DNA from: an uncultured Alphaproteobacteria bacterium
Lineage (GTDB): Bacteria; Pseudomonadota; Alphaproteobacteria; RUG11792
NCBI GenBank assembly: GCA_944390585.1
Contig: CALXQI010000007.1
Coordinates: 40,702 to 104,701, forward strand
DNA length: 64,000 nucleotides
Direction of reading: 5' to 3'
The notes beneath the pieces were generated by a model. It made no database searches and had not been told where the DNA came from. It saw only the letters and a program-made list of their open reading frames with translations. Of the stretch, positions 37,262-46,910 are shown one piece after another. The position numbers were made by a program, and so were the translations under genes. How positions within the stretch are numbered: position 1 is the first letter of the stretch; the number at the start of each line of letters is the position of its first letter.

Positions 37262-38314
37262 ATGAAGTTAAAAGCCGCATCGATATGTTTTTCTAGGAAT
37301 TTATTAATTTTGACATGTATTGTATTATTATTTTCTTTTTTTATAAATGTACTATATAAAATCTTTGTTTATAATATTGCCATAAATAGTGTGATTTTTT
37401 CTTGCATTACATTTGGAATATTACTAATTTTTTCCAAAATTTTTAAATATGATAAAGAATACGCGGCTCTTCTACATTTTCAACAATTAACAAACGCCAA
37501 GTTAAAGGAATTATCAATATTAAAGCCACTTGCGCTACGTATTTCTCGTACCAACAACCTTATATCACACACACAGGTGCAAATTATACTAGATGGTATT
37601 GAAAAGAAAAACATAGAAATATTATCCGTGCCAAGATATATTGCAAATACACTAATCTTTTTGGGCTTACTTGGTACATTTTGGGGATTGTCGCACACAA
37701 TAGGTAACGTTGCAGGCATAATAGATAAACTCGGCGTTGATGAGGCTGACGTCATGACATCTTTTACAAATCTAAAAGAAAGCCTAAGAATTCCATTATT
37801 AGGGATGGGAACAGCCTTTGGCTGCTCGCTATTTGCTTTAGTTGGATCAATAATACTTGGAGTTATGGTCATGAATTTAAAAAAATTGGGAGAAGATTTT
37901 GCAGACAAAGTAGAAGAGTGGCTTGCAGATTATACTATCAGCTTTAGTCTTGCAGAAGAAAATATGAACTATCATGGCGAGTTATTTTCAATGGGACTTC
38001 TTGAAAAAACAATAGAAACAATATATTCCTTTCAAAATCAAATACATGTATTAGAAACAATGCGCTCAGACGTAATGTCTATGCAGGCAGAAATATCAAA
38101 GAATTTGTTAAAAATAAGTGAACAATTAAATGCTACAACAGGACTTGTAAAACTAGAACAAAGATTGGACAATATTACTGAGAAATTAGGCAATATTGCA
38201 TCAATTATTGAAAAAAACACACAAAGTGAAACACTGGACCGCAATGAAGTAGCACAAGCAATACAAAATGAAATAAGAATAATAGCTAAAATTTTATCTA
38301 ATATGGCTAAATAA
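37262..38314 (+). CDS. MotA/TolQ/ExbB-type proton channel protein
   Basis: 350 residues. Two N-terminal membrane helices (about 11-31 and 39-57), a cytoplasmic region, then a helix pair around TLIFLGLLGTFWGLSHTIGN and LLGMGTAFGCSLFALVGSII, the signature of the MotA/TolQ/ExbB domain. The C-terminus is a long coiled coil (VLETMRSDVMSMQAEISKNL and later heptads). Longer than TolQ or ExbB and without an ExbD/TolR partner directly downstream. Probably couples proton flow to work at the envelope; the partner is unknown. Convergent with rnc, separated by 3 nt. Confidence 0.75.
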   Translation: MKLKAASICFSRNLLILTCIVLLFSFFINVLYKIFVYNIAINSVIFSCITFGILLIFSKIFKYDKEYAALLHFQQLTNAKLKELSILKPLALRISRTNNLISHTQVQIILDGIEKKNIEILSVPRYIANTLIFLGLLGTFWGLSHTIGNVAGIIDKLGVDEADVMTSFTNLKESLRIPLLGMGTAFGCSLFALVGSIILGVMVMNLKKLGEDFADKVEEWLADYTISFSLAEENMNYHGELFSMGLLEKTIETIYSFQNQIHVLETMRSDVMSMQAEISKNLLKISEQLNATTGLVKLEQRLDNITEKLGNIASIIEKNTQSETLDRNEVAQAIQNEIRIIAKILSNMAK

Positions 38315-38317
38315 TAC

Positions 38318-38986
38318 TTAGCTATTGTATTTATTTTTAAGAATATTAAGTAATTTTGATGCGGCTTTCATTTGAGCATCTTTTTTATTTGCACCCTTAG
38401 CCACTGTGCTATGCCCAAGCCCACTAACCTTAACAACAAATGTCTGTTGATGTGCATCTCCAAGAATGTCTGTTACTTCATATATTGGAGTTGTCATGCT
38501 CATTTTCTGCACTAATTCATTAAGTACACTTTTCGAATCTTGTTTTATACCTGATTCTAACTTTTTGGACCACAAGCGCATAACTATATCTTTAACATAA
38601 CAAAAATCACTATCAAGAAAAACCGCCCCCAAAACCGCTTCCATGGCATCACCAAGTACGCTTTTATTATCCCTTAATGTTGATCTTGCAGTATATAATA
38701 TCTGATGCAATCCTATGCTCTTAGCAATCTTTGCACATGTATCACAACATGCGCAATTTGCAAAAATTTGCATCATCTTGCCTTCATCCTCATATTTCCT
38801 ATTTTTAAAAATAATATCAGCCAATGCCAACCCCAATACACGATCTCCCAAAAATTCTAAGCGATCAAACTCTGTATACTTTTTTCCCATACTTGAGTGA
38901 TAAATAGCAGATTTAAGTAATTCTATGTCTTTAAATGTATATCCAAGTTTGGAATAAAAAATATCAAGCTTGCTTTGTTCCAACAT
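38318..38986 (-). CDS. rnc: Ribonuclease III
   Basis: Cleaves double-stranded RNA in rRNA and mRNA processing. 222 residues from ATG 38986 (MLEQSKLDIFYSKLGYTFKD); the frame is open 13 codons further but that stretch is not typical. The catalytic signature DRLEFLGDRVLGLALAD, the metal-binding LGDAMEAVLGAVFLD, and a C-terminal dsRNA-binding domain (VSGLGHSTVAKGANKKDAQM) are intact. Confidence 0.95.
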   Translation of the reverse strand: MLEQSKLDIFYSKLGYTFKDIELLKSAIYHSSMGKKYTEFDRLEFLGDRVLGLALADIIFKNRKYEDEGKMMQIFANCACCDTCAKIAKSIGLHQILYTARSTLRDNKSVLGDAMEAVLGAVFLDSDFCYVKDIVMRLWSKKLESGIKQDSKSVLNELVQKMSMTTPIYEVTDILGDAHQQTFVVKVSGLGHSTVAKGANKKDAQMKAASKLLNILKNKYNS

Positions 38987-39117
38987 TTTTCTAGGTAGCT
39001 TATTGTATATGCATAATGATAACACTTTATGTAATAATTTAATTTCATAAATTATTGTTGCTTTGTAATAAAATATCGTATATACTTTGTGTTAGGTGTT
39101 TTTTGTGTTTTAATACA

Positions 39118-41154
39118 ATGAATAAGTTGTTTACTGTGCTTGCTATAACGAGTATTTGCTCATGTTATGGCTCAGGGCATTCAGATGGTGACGCAATACG
39201 AATGGTGAGTAGTGCTGATGGGAGCTACTCAGACGATCTTTATGATATGTCGGATGGGCCGCTATCAGACATGATACCAGTCAACCGTCATTCAAGCAAC
39301 AATGATGATGAGGTAGGCGAAAATGCTGGAGAAAACAATTCAGATAGCAGTAATGTGGATAATATGGATAATGATAATGAAGGCAATGGTGAAGAAGACA
39401 TGGGTGATGAAGGTGTAGGCAATAATGCTGAAGAGGTAAGATGGGGAGGTGTAAGATGGGAGGATGGAATAGAAAATAGAAGGGTGAACGATGCTTGGGG
39501 TGTAATGGTAGGAGTCGGAATCGGCAATGGTGGAGAAAACGTTAACGCTGTAAATAGAAGAAATGATGGAAATGGTGTAATAGGAGAAGATCAACACGGA
39601 AATGCTGGAGAAAACAATTCAGATAACAGTAATGTGAATAATATGGATAATGATAATGAAAGCAGTGATGGAGAAAACATGAGTGATGAAGGTGTAGGCA
39701 GCAATGCTGGCGGTATAAATAGTTCCTCCAATAATTCAGATAGCAGTGATCAGGAAAACATGGCTAACGAAAATATAGTCGACAATGGTGCAGGAGTTTC
39801 CATAAGAACAACTTACAATCACACTCTACCGCTTAATCATCCTCTCCATAAAGTAACGCGATACACTGTTCAGCAAAGTGAGCCAGAAAAACCTTTTGTT
39901 AATCATCCATACACAATATGTCTACCAATTGAGACAAATGGTGTCAGCACATCAAAAGTGTACACAATTTTTGAAAGCGTACAAGATATAGATGCGATCA
40001 ATAATTTAATATATAACAATCAATTATTGCTAGAAGAAGGTATATTGCCAGAAAATATTATTGATTTTTGCGAAGAATTATGTAGAGGCAAATTTTTTAT
40101 TAATCGTATTCAAATAAAAGATTTTTGTAAGTATGATGATACGACAGTAATATACAGTACATATGATAGTTCTGCTAATATATCTGATGTACAAAGAAAT
40201 CGTATTGCAATTACAGTAAATTTCTTGCTATACCATATATTAAATACAGGGTCAGATTCCCAAAACAAAGAAATAAGCTGCTATAACAGGGAAATAAGTG
40301 TTAATAATAAATTTGGTTGTAATTTTACCTATCAATTTAATGAAATGTTTGATGTACCAGCAATGTATGTTTTACGCATGTGTATTAAAAATAATATGCC
40401 AATTAGTGACGCATTGGTTTGTGCTTTAGTAGTAGATACACAATATTTAGCAAATAAAAAGAATAGAAGTGCTACTATTCATGATTTAACAGGCATTGCT
40501 GTACCGTATGAAAGAGCCATAAGTCAAATACAAACGTTTGCTGAAATTAGTCGTCTTCGTTTAATAAATGTAAATGAAGATTGGAATAAAATGCGAGGAT
40601 CTAAGAGTAATTTTGATGTTTGTTGTCTTAAATTTGCAAATTCATTAATTGAGTTGCATACGTGTAACGACGACTCCGTTTCTGCTGTATGTAACGCCAT
40701 TAATAACCATAGCAAAGATGACGCTGAAGAAATCTTACTATACAATAAACCAAACAACGGTGACAAATTAATTGAGCAATTTGCTACCTATATAAATAGG
40801 CAAGATGTTTATGTAATAACTGAAACAGGTGCATGTGAAACTAGAGAATTATTGACAAATATTGCAATGTATTTATTAAATGGGCGTAATGTAAACTCTC
40901 ATTTTCCGAATCAATTGAGATACAGTTACTACATGTGGGGATGGGACAACAATTATCATATACCTAATCTTGCTTTATTCCAACTAATGTTGGATCTCGA
41001 AATTGCAACAAGTGATATGAAAGCGTATATCATGCAACAGGTAGATAGTTCATTCCCAGAAGATATTCAAATATACCAAAACAATAACATCAGCAGTAAA
41101 AGTAAGTTTCTGAATATGTTGGAAAAGATTAAAACATTAGGAGAATCTGAATAA
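39118..41154 (+). CDS. Large secreted protein with acidic Asn/Asp/Gly repeats
   Basis: 678 residues from ATG 39118 (21 codons inside the longest frame), which gives the leader MNKLFTVLAITSICSCYGSG. Residues of about 60-230 are low-complexity and acidic. They contain two copies, roughly 90 residues apart, of a block starting AGENNSD and continuing NMDNDNE and DEGVG. The rest is globular with a SHAPE of mixed helices and strands and eight or more Cys, with no family I recognise. It stands alone between rnc (divergent) and a 457-bp gap. The architecture (leader, disordered repeat, globular domain) suits a surface or released effector, which is inference. Confidence 0.68.
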   Translation: MNKLFTVLAITSICSCYGSGHSDGDAIRMVSSADGSYSDDLYDMSDGPLSDMIPVNRHSSNNDDEVGENAGENNSDSSNVDNMDNDNEGNGEEDMGDEGVGNNAEEVRWGGVRWEDGIENRRVNDAWGVMVGVGIGNGGENVNAVNRRNDGNGVIGEDQHGNAGENNSDNSNVNNMDNDNESSDGENMSDEGVGSNAGGINSSSNNSDSSDQENMANENIVDNGAGVSIRTTYNHTLPLNHPLHKVTRYTVQQSEPEKPFVNHPYTICLPIETNGVSTSKVYTIFESVQDIDAINNLIYNNQLLLEEGILPENIIDFCEELCRGKFFINRIQIKDFCKYDDTTVIYSTYDSSANISDVQRNRIAITVNFLLYHILNTGSDSQNKEISCYNREISVNNKFGCNFTYQFNEMFDVPAMYVLRMCIKNNMPISDALVCALVVDTQYLANKKNRSATIHDLTGIAVPYERAISQIQTFAEISRLRLINVNEDWNKMRGSKSNFDVCCLKFANSLIELHTCNDDSVSAVCNAINNHSKDDAEEILLYNKPNNGDKLIEQFATYINRQDVYVITETGACETRELLTNIAMYLLNGRNVNSHFPNQLRYSYYMWGWDNNYHIPNLALFQLMLDLEIATSDMKAYIMQQVDSSFPEDIQIYQNNNISSKSKFLNMLEKIKTLGESE

Positions 41155-41611
41155 AAAAGCTAATTATTCTATATAATAGCGATCAATATATTTTACTTAA
41201 TTTCCATGTATATTTTTGTTATTCAAACAATTAATTGTAATACTATGCTTTAATACATTACATAAAGACGTCATGTTTTGCATGAATACTTAGTAAAATT
41301 TTCTACATACAGTATACTTTTATTGTTGTTCTAAAGATTGTATATATAATAATATTATTTAAGCACATAAATACTTTAATCTTACCCAGTTTTTTATCAC
41401 TAATTATATACAATACTTAAAGCACTGCACAGTATTTGACTCAGTTTTTCATAAAGATCATGAGTAACAGTTAGTTATTTACTAGAATCCTATATTTCGT
41501 CATCACAACTCATCTCTAGAATACATTACATCTAGTTAATAATACACAAAACTTATCAACACATTATAATTTCAGCTTAATCATGACAGCAACTAAGTTA
41601 CAATTATCATT
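41155..41611. other. 457-bp AT-rich gap, nothing recognised
   Basis: Between the 3' end of the secreted acidic-repeat gene and the 3' end of tdk (convergent). Very AT-rich with stops in all frames, no tRNA-like cloverleaf, no clear terminator, and no similarity noticed to other parts of the window. Confidence 0.6.
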
Positions 41612-42187
41612 TTATTTAATTTTCTTTTCATTATAGTGTTTTCTACACAATGCTATGTACTTTTCATTGCCGCCGATGTCAATTTGGTCACCAGCTTGAA
41701 TAACACATCCCTTTTCGTCAAACCTTGCGTTCATAATAGCTTTGCGCCCACAATGGCATATTGTTTTGACCTCACATAATACATCTGCCCACAACAATAA
41801 GTACATACTACCTTCAAAAGCATCACCAAGAAAATCAGTACGCAATCCATACGTCAACACTGGGATATTTAGCTCGTCAACAACACGGCATAATTGCTTG
41901 ACATGATGTTTCTTCAAAAATTGCGCTTCATCAATTAAAACACAAGCAGTTTTATTTGTTTTTCTCTTGACTACATCCTCGTATATATCAAATGTATCGT
42001 GAAAACATTCAGCCTTAGAAGATAAACCTATCCTTGAGGCAATAACGGCATTACCGCTTCTGTTATCAAATTTGTAAGTATACAAAAGCGTCTCCATACC
42101 GCGTTCTACGTAATTGAAGCTATTCTGCAGTAATTGTGTAGTTTTCCCTGCATTCATAGCTGAATAGTAAAAATATAATTTAGCCAT
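41612..42187 (-). CDS. tdk: Thymidine kinase
   Basis: Phosphorylates thymidine, a salvage route. 191 residues of the type II family: Walker A YSAMNAGKTTQLLQ, ACVLIDEAQFLKKHHV (Walker B with catalytic Glu), the lid-adjacent TYGLRTDFLGDAFEGS, and zinc ligands in ICHCGRKA and ALCRKHY. The thymidine loop is present. Starts 2 nt after the ppiD stop, so it is probably its downstream partner in an operon. With dut, it completes a small dTMP supply route. Confidence 0.95.
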   Translation of the reverse strand: MAKLYFYYSAMNAGKTTQLLQNSFNYVERGMETLLYTYKFDNRSGNAVIASRIGLSSKAECFHDTFDIYEDVVKRKTNKTACVLIDEAQFLKKHHVKQLCRVVDELNIPVLTYGLRTDFLGDAFEGSMYLLLWADVLCEVKTICHCGRKAIMNARFDEKGCVIQAGDQIDIGGNEKYIALCRKHYNEKKIK

Positions 42188-42189
42188 AT

Positions 42190-44145
42190 CTACTCCTTTT
42201 CTTGATCATTTACAGATTTTGCCAATCTGTCAACTTGTTTTTGTTTAATTGTAATTTTAAAAGAATCTTGCCAAGATTGCTCGACACATTTTGGCACACC
42301 TCTGCTAGCAATCATCCCTGACAAATTATCAACAAATTTGCTGCAATCGCTGCTAACCTGTCCAGGCACTGCATTATCTACAATAACAACCACGTAATCT
42401 CCATCTTTGTTAACAAAATATCGCCATTCATCCTTGTTGAGTGTATACATACAATCCACTAATCTTCCAGCGTCATCACCGTTATTGATTATAGCACTAA
42501 TCTTGCTATCCCGTGCCAGCTCTTTGCTTTTCATAATCATATCGAATAAAGAGTACGATGCGCTAACGTGCTTTTTGTACTTTACAAGCGTTGTACGTAA
42601 ATTTTTTACATCATCTTGACTATTAAGCATATTGCGCACATTTTCATCTTCTCTAGCGTTTTGCAAATCACGTGCTACAACACTGCGTATATTATCCAGT
42701 GGTTCTAGGTGTGCTGGCACAATATTTTTTACGTTAATTAATACAACTGCTTTACCATTGTTAATCTCAATATTTTGGCTAATTTCTCCTTTTTCTGTTG
42801 TAAAGATTGCTTCAAGCACATTTGCAATATCTTCTTGTTTATTCAATATTGCAAAACTAAGCTTTGTTACACTATTTGCATTATTCTGTATATTTTCTAT
42901 ATTTTGCAAATACGTACTTGGTAAATTAAAATCTTTATGTATCTCCTCTATTGTCTTGCCAGAAGCAACTGCATCATCAATCTTATTTCTTACGGCATTC
43001 CCATCATCATATGTAAAACCGCTATCATTCTCCTGTATCAATCTTTCTCTAACCTGCTGCCTTAAAAGAGCCTTATCAACATGTTCCGTCTTTGTCTGCA
43101 CTTTTGCTAATACCAAGACGCAATACCTGCCATTAAAAGGCACAACACCACTCGTTCTGTCAACAGCCTTAATTGCAAAAGCAGCGTCTGATATGTCTTG
43201 CCCAAATTTTTCTATCATTTGTTGTTTTGTACCGATATATTTTTGCACAGTTGGCATTAATTGTCTTTTAACTTGCTTGATCCTTTTTTTATTTATTAAT
43301 TCCAAACCTTTATATGCCTCATCTTGAGTAGAAAAATAATATACTGTGAATGTACGCTCTTCAATTTTCTTTGGCGCTAAAAGCTTTTTATGTTCTTGTA
43401 AGTATTTATCAATATCAGACTCTTTAATTTCTACTTCTTTAACAAGAGGTATACAACAAATAGTAATATTTCGTATCTCTGGAATTTGGTATTTTTCTGG
43501 ATGCGATGCATAAAACTCCTGCACTTCGTCCTGTGTAATTTTTACAGGCTGTTTAATATCCTTTGGCGATATTTTCCAAATCTGCAATGTTTTTTGCACA
43601 CTATAACACTGCTTTATTCTATTTTTTACGAACTCAGGAACTTTAAAAGACAATAAAACTGGTACAATTAATTGCTCATGTAGTATGTTATTTCTCACAT
43701 AATTAAGAAACATGTGTTCGCTCATTCCACTTGCTCTTAGTTTTTCTTTATACATGCTTGGATTAAATTCTCCATCAACTTGAAACTCAGACATTCCTTT
43801 TGCAACTGCTAACATCGTCTGTTTTGAAACCGTCATTTTCAAACGTTCCACCATACCCTCAAAGCTTTGCTCAGCAATCACACGCTTGATTGCCAATTCT
43901 TTGGCATCAACGTCTATTTTCTGCCCTCTTATCTTTCGCTGCATCACATCCTGCTTTATATTGTGCAATTCATTCAAAAAATGGCCAACAGTAACAGAAC
44001 GTGAGCCAACCTTTATCACAGAGCGAGAAATTTGATAATTTCTTATAATATCGCCAACGCCCCACATGCAAAAACCAAACATAATCAGGCCAAAAACTAT
44101 CTTCATCGCAATGCTGTTTGAAGCATCTCTTAAATACCGTAACAT
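42190..44145 (-). CDS. ppiD: Periplasmic chaperone PpiD (SurA-N domain foldase)
   Basis: 651 residues. N-terminal membrane anchor IAMKIVFGLIMFGFCMWGVG, then the SurA-type helical domain (SVTVGHFLNELHNIKQDVMQ, FNPSMYKEKLRASGMSEHMF). The parvulin module lies near YYFSTQDEAYKGLELIN, with FGQDISDAAFAI and FNGRYCVLVLAKVQ. A second helical module follows. It has the length and order of PpiD, which helps outer-membrane and secreted proteins fold at SecYEG exit. Catalytic residues are degenerate, as in many PpiD proteins. Heads an operon with tdk. Confidence 0.87.
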   Translation of the reverse strand: MLRYLRDASNSIAMKIVFGLIMFGFCMWGVGDIIRNYQISRSVIKVGSRSVTVGHFLNELHNIKQDVMQRKIRGQKIDVDAKELAIKRVIAEQSFEGMVERLKMTVSKQTMLAVAKGMSEFQVDGEFNPSMYKEKLRASGMSEHMFLNYVRNNILHEQLIVPVLLSFKVPEFVKNRIKQCYSVQKTLQIWKISPKDIKQPVKITQDEVQEFYASHPEKYQIPEIRNITICCIPLVKEVEIKESDIDKYLQEHKKLLAPKKIEERTFTVYYFSTQDEAYKGLELINKKRIKQVKRQLMPTVQKYIGTKQQMIEKFGQDISDAAFAIKAVDRTSGVVPFNGRYCVLVLAKVQTKTEHVDKALLRQQVRERLIQENDSGFTYDDGNAVRNKIDDAVASGKTIEEIHKDFNLPSTYLQNIENIQNNANSVTKLSFAILNKQEDIANVLEAIFTTEKGEISQNIEINNGKAVVLINVKNIVPAHLEPLDNIRSVVARDLQNAREDENVRNMLNSQDDVKNLRTTLVKYKKHVSASYSLFDMIMKSKELARDSKISAIINNGDDAGRLVDCMYTLNKDEWRYFVNKDGDYVVVIVDNAVPGQVSSDCSKFVDNLSGMIASRGVPKCVEQSWQDSFKITIKQKQVDRLAKSVNDQEKE

Positions 44146-44222
44146 CTCACTTTTTTATTAAGCTCTGATAATAAATATCCTATCCTATGGCAGATAAAAG
44201 CTCAATAGAAAACAGCATAATG

Positions 44223-45461
44223 CTAGTCACATATGTTACTTACATTGCTTTTTTGCTTATACAGTAACCTGACAATATATATACAAACAAGTAAAGAGGC
44301 TATAAATCCTTGTAAGAATGGGCCAGATGATTGTGTAAAACCAAGTTTTTTAAATATATTTGCAAAAACACCTGCACTAGTATTTGATAAAAATAAACAT
44401 ATACTATTGATAGCATAAAATATAGCAAATGCTGTACCTGCCATTTTTTTGTTAGAGCTTTGTGCTATAACTGATGCAAGTAAGCCATGGGTCATTCCCA
44501 TATGTATACCAGCACCAAGGTACATACACACTATCATAAAACTATTACATGCAAAAATTGCAACAACATCAGTAATGCATAAAATAATTGTTCCAACTAA
44601 TAAAATTATTTTTTTATCTATTCTATCTGATAATTTACCAATTTGCAGCCCTATACATATAACGCAAATCTCATACATGGCGTTAAAAATAGGTAAATTT
44701 GAAGTTGACCCAGGTAAGATTTCATTTGCGTGAATAGTAAGGAAACCTTCACTATATCTTGCAAACATCAAAATACCTATGATTGTAATATATTGCCAAT
44801 ATTCCGTGCTCATATTTTTTATATTTTTAATATTCCATTTTTCATGTTTTTTATTATGAATCTCAGGCACAATACGTATTTTATTAACCAAAACAAAGTA
44901 AGCCACAATAGTTGGAATTGTTGCTAGTATAAAAATTAAACGAAAATTTGTATTTGTCATTGTTACAAGACATGACGTAATGATTGATCCTGTCAAAGAA
45001 CCAGCAGTATTCATAATAAATTTTTCTGTATACGCCATGCCATACTTTGTAGTAATTTGGGCAAAGATAGTGTCAGCTGCTGCTGCTCGACATCCCTTTG
45101 CTATTCTATCAATAGCCTTAGCAATAAACGCAAAAACAACTGAAAACGAAGCAGATATTGCTAATTTCCCACAAATTGTTAGAATTGCGCCTACTTTTAG
45201 CATTTGCATTTTATTTTTCAAAACATCAATTATTATTCCGCCAAACATCTTTGATAAAAAAGCAATTGCTATAACCATACCTTCTAACATTCCAAACGTT
45301 CCGTAGCCACTTCCTAATTTTTTGACGATGAAAATTGGCAACAAAGTCAGTGCCATTGACGATGCCACTCCCCACAAAAAAAATAAAAAACAAATCCAAA
45401 AAATATCCTTATCATTTTTATTGTCTGATGTAGTTAAATACCAATTCATATACAGATACAA
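44223..45461 (-). CDS. Major facilitator superfamily transporter
   Basis: 412 residues with about twelve hydrophobic segments. The loop after helix 2 resembles the MFS motif (AFLSKMFGGIIIDVLKNKMQ), and RIAKGCRAAAADTIFAQI is the conserved segment around helix 4-5. A second half mirrors the first (IGKLSDRIDKKIILLVG). The start may be the Met four codons in (45449). Substrate is not inferable from sequence; obligate intracellular bacteria use many such carriers for host metabolites. Confidence 0.8.
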   Translation of the reverse strand: MYLYMNWYLTTSDNKNDKDIFWICFLFFLWGVASSMALTLLPIFIVKKLGSGYGTFGMLEGMVIAIAFLSKMFGGIIIDVLKNKMQMLKVGAILTICGKLAISASFSVVFAFIAKAIDRIAKGCRAAAADTIFAQITTKYGMAYTEKFIMNTAGSLTGSIITSCLVTMTNTNFRLIFILATIPTIVAYFVLVNKIRIVPEIHNKKHEKWNIKNIKNMSTEYWQYITIIGILMFARYSEGFLTIHANEILPGSTSNLPIFNAMYEICVICIGLQIGKLSDRIDKKIILLVGTIILCITDVVAIFACNSFMIVCMYLGAGIHMGMTHGLLASVIAQSSNKKMAGTAFAIFYAINSICLFLSNTSAGVFANIFKKLGFTQSSGPFLQGFIASLLVCIYIVRLLYKQKSNVSNICD

Positions 45462-45505
45462 TATTTCCTACATTACCATTTCACCATACGCGCTCAAAAA
45501 ATGCA

Positions 45506-46906
45506 ATGGAAGTAAGTGTTACATTTTCTATCAAATATGTTACTATTTCATTTGTTTTTTTGAGTATTAAATTGAATCTTTTTGGTACTGATGGCATAAG
45601 GGGAGAAGCAAACACAGGGTATATTACACCAAATAATGTTGTTAAGCTTGCTGTTTCTATTACAAATTATTTTACCAATAAAGCTGATTACCATAGTATT
45701 AACAATAAATTTACAGTTGTCATAGGCAAGGATACTAGGCTTTCTGGATACATGTTAGAATCAGCACTAACAGCTGGATTTATATCAGCTGGAGCTGATG
45801 TTCGTCTTCTTGGTCCAATCCCTACACCAGCAGTTGCTGTTATGACAAAGACGTTGCGCGCAGACCTTGGTGTAGTAATTTCTGCTTCACACAATCCATA
45901 TACTGATAATGGAATCAAATTTTTTAATAAACATGGATTCAAATTAGATATTGATGATGAAATTGCTATCAGTAATATTTTCAATGCCAACGAGTTAGCA
46001 CTAACGCAATCAGAAAAAATAGGCAAGGCGTTAAGAATTGATGACGCTGATGGAAGATATATAGAGTTTGTAAAAAACTCTTTTGCAAAGAATCTAAATC
46101 TTAGTGGTAAAAAAATTGTGATTGATACAGCAAATGGTGCAGCGTACAAAATAGCACGGTCAATCTTTTGGGAATTGGGAGCTGATGTACGAATAATAAA
46201 TGATGAGCCAAATGGCACAAATATCAATGCAAATTGTGGCGCAATCGCCCCACAAAAACTGTGCGAGGCTGTTGTACAAAATGGTGCAGATATTGGTTTT
46301 GCATTTGATGGTGATGCAGATAGATTGGTTGTTGTTGATGAAAATGGCAATATTGTTGATGGCGACCATACTATTTGCGCTATAGCCACAGACTGGACGC
46401 AACTTAATAAAATTAAAAATAAACAAATTGTTGTAACCAACATGTCAAATACAGCTCTTGATGATTACTGTGCAAAACTTGGATTATCCATAGTTAGAAC
46501 AGACGTAGGAGATAAAAATGTATTAAAAGAAATGATCAATACTAAAAGCAATATAGGAGGAGAAAAATCTGGTCATATTATTGTGTTAGATTATTCAACA
46601 ACTGGTGATGGACTAATATCAGCTATACAAATTCTAAATTATTTGCTGCGTACTGAAGAGAAAGCATCATGCTTGCACAATTTCTTTACTTTATATCCTC
46701 AAAAATGTATTAATATAAATGAATATATCAATAAAGATGATGAAAAGATAAAATCATTATTACACAAACTATACACAGAAAAACTGGCCAAGCATGTTGT
46801 AATTAGAAAGTCTGGAACAGAGCGTGTAACACGCATTATGGTAGAAAGTACATCACAACAAAATCTTGATAAATCTATACAACTTATACAGAATACACTC
46901 TATTAA
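45506..46906 (+). CDS. glmM: Phosphoglucosamine mutase
   Basis: Interconverts glucosamine-6-P and -1-P for peptidoglycan and LPS. LFGTDGIRGEAN at the N-terminus, the phosphoserine loop ISASHNPYTDNGIKFF, metal site FAFDGDADRLVVVD, sugar loop GGEKSGHIIV, and phosphate loop IRKSGTERVTRIM. All active-site parts are present. The frame opens at ATG 45506, but the family normally begins only one to two residues before LFGTDG. A TTG at 45572 would give the usual 444-residue length, and I think that is the likelier start. Confidence 0.96.
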   Translation: MEVSVTFSIKYVTISFVFLSIKLNLFGTDGIRGEANTGYITPNNVVKLAVSITNYFTNKADYHSINNKFTVVIGKDTRLSGYMLESALTAGFISAGADVRLLGPIPTPAVAVMTKTLRADLGVVISASHNPYTDNGIKFFNKHGFKLDIDDEIAISNIFNANELALTQSEKIGKALRIDDADGRYIEFVKNSFAKNLNLSGKKIVIDTANGAAYKIARSIFWELGADVRIINDEPNGTNINANCGAIAPQKLCEAVVQNGADIGFAFDGDADRLVVVDENGNIVDGDHTICAIATDWTQLNKIKNKQIVVTNMSNTALDDYCAKLGLSIVRTDVGDKNVLKEMINTKSNIGGEKSGHIIVLDYSTTGDGLISAIQILNYLLRTEEKASCLHNFFTLYPQKCININEYINKDDEKIKSLLHKLYTEKLAKHVVIRKSGTERVTRIMVESTSQQNLDKSIQLIQNTLY

Positions 46907-46910
46907 AAAT

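Noticed and set aside
41155..41611. Possible small RNA or tRNA in the gap after the acidic-repeat protein
   Set aside because: No cloverleaf, no conserved promoter and no hairpin with T run could be found by eye.
45688..46443. 251-codon minus-strand frame opposite glmM
   Set aside because: Antisense shadow of a conserved enzyme with no promoter or ribosome binding site.
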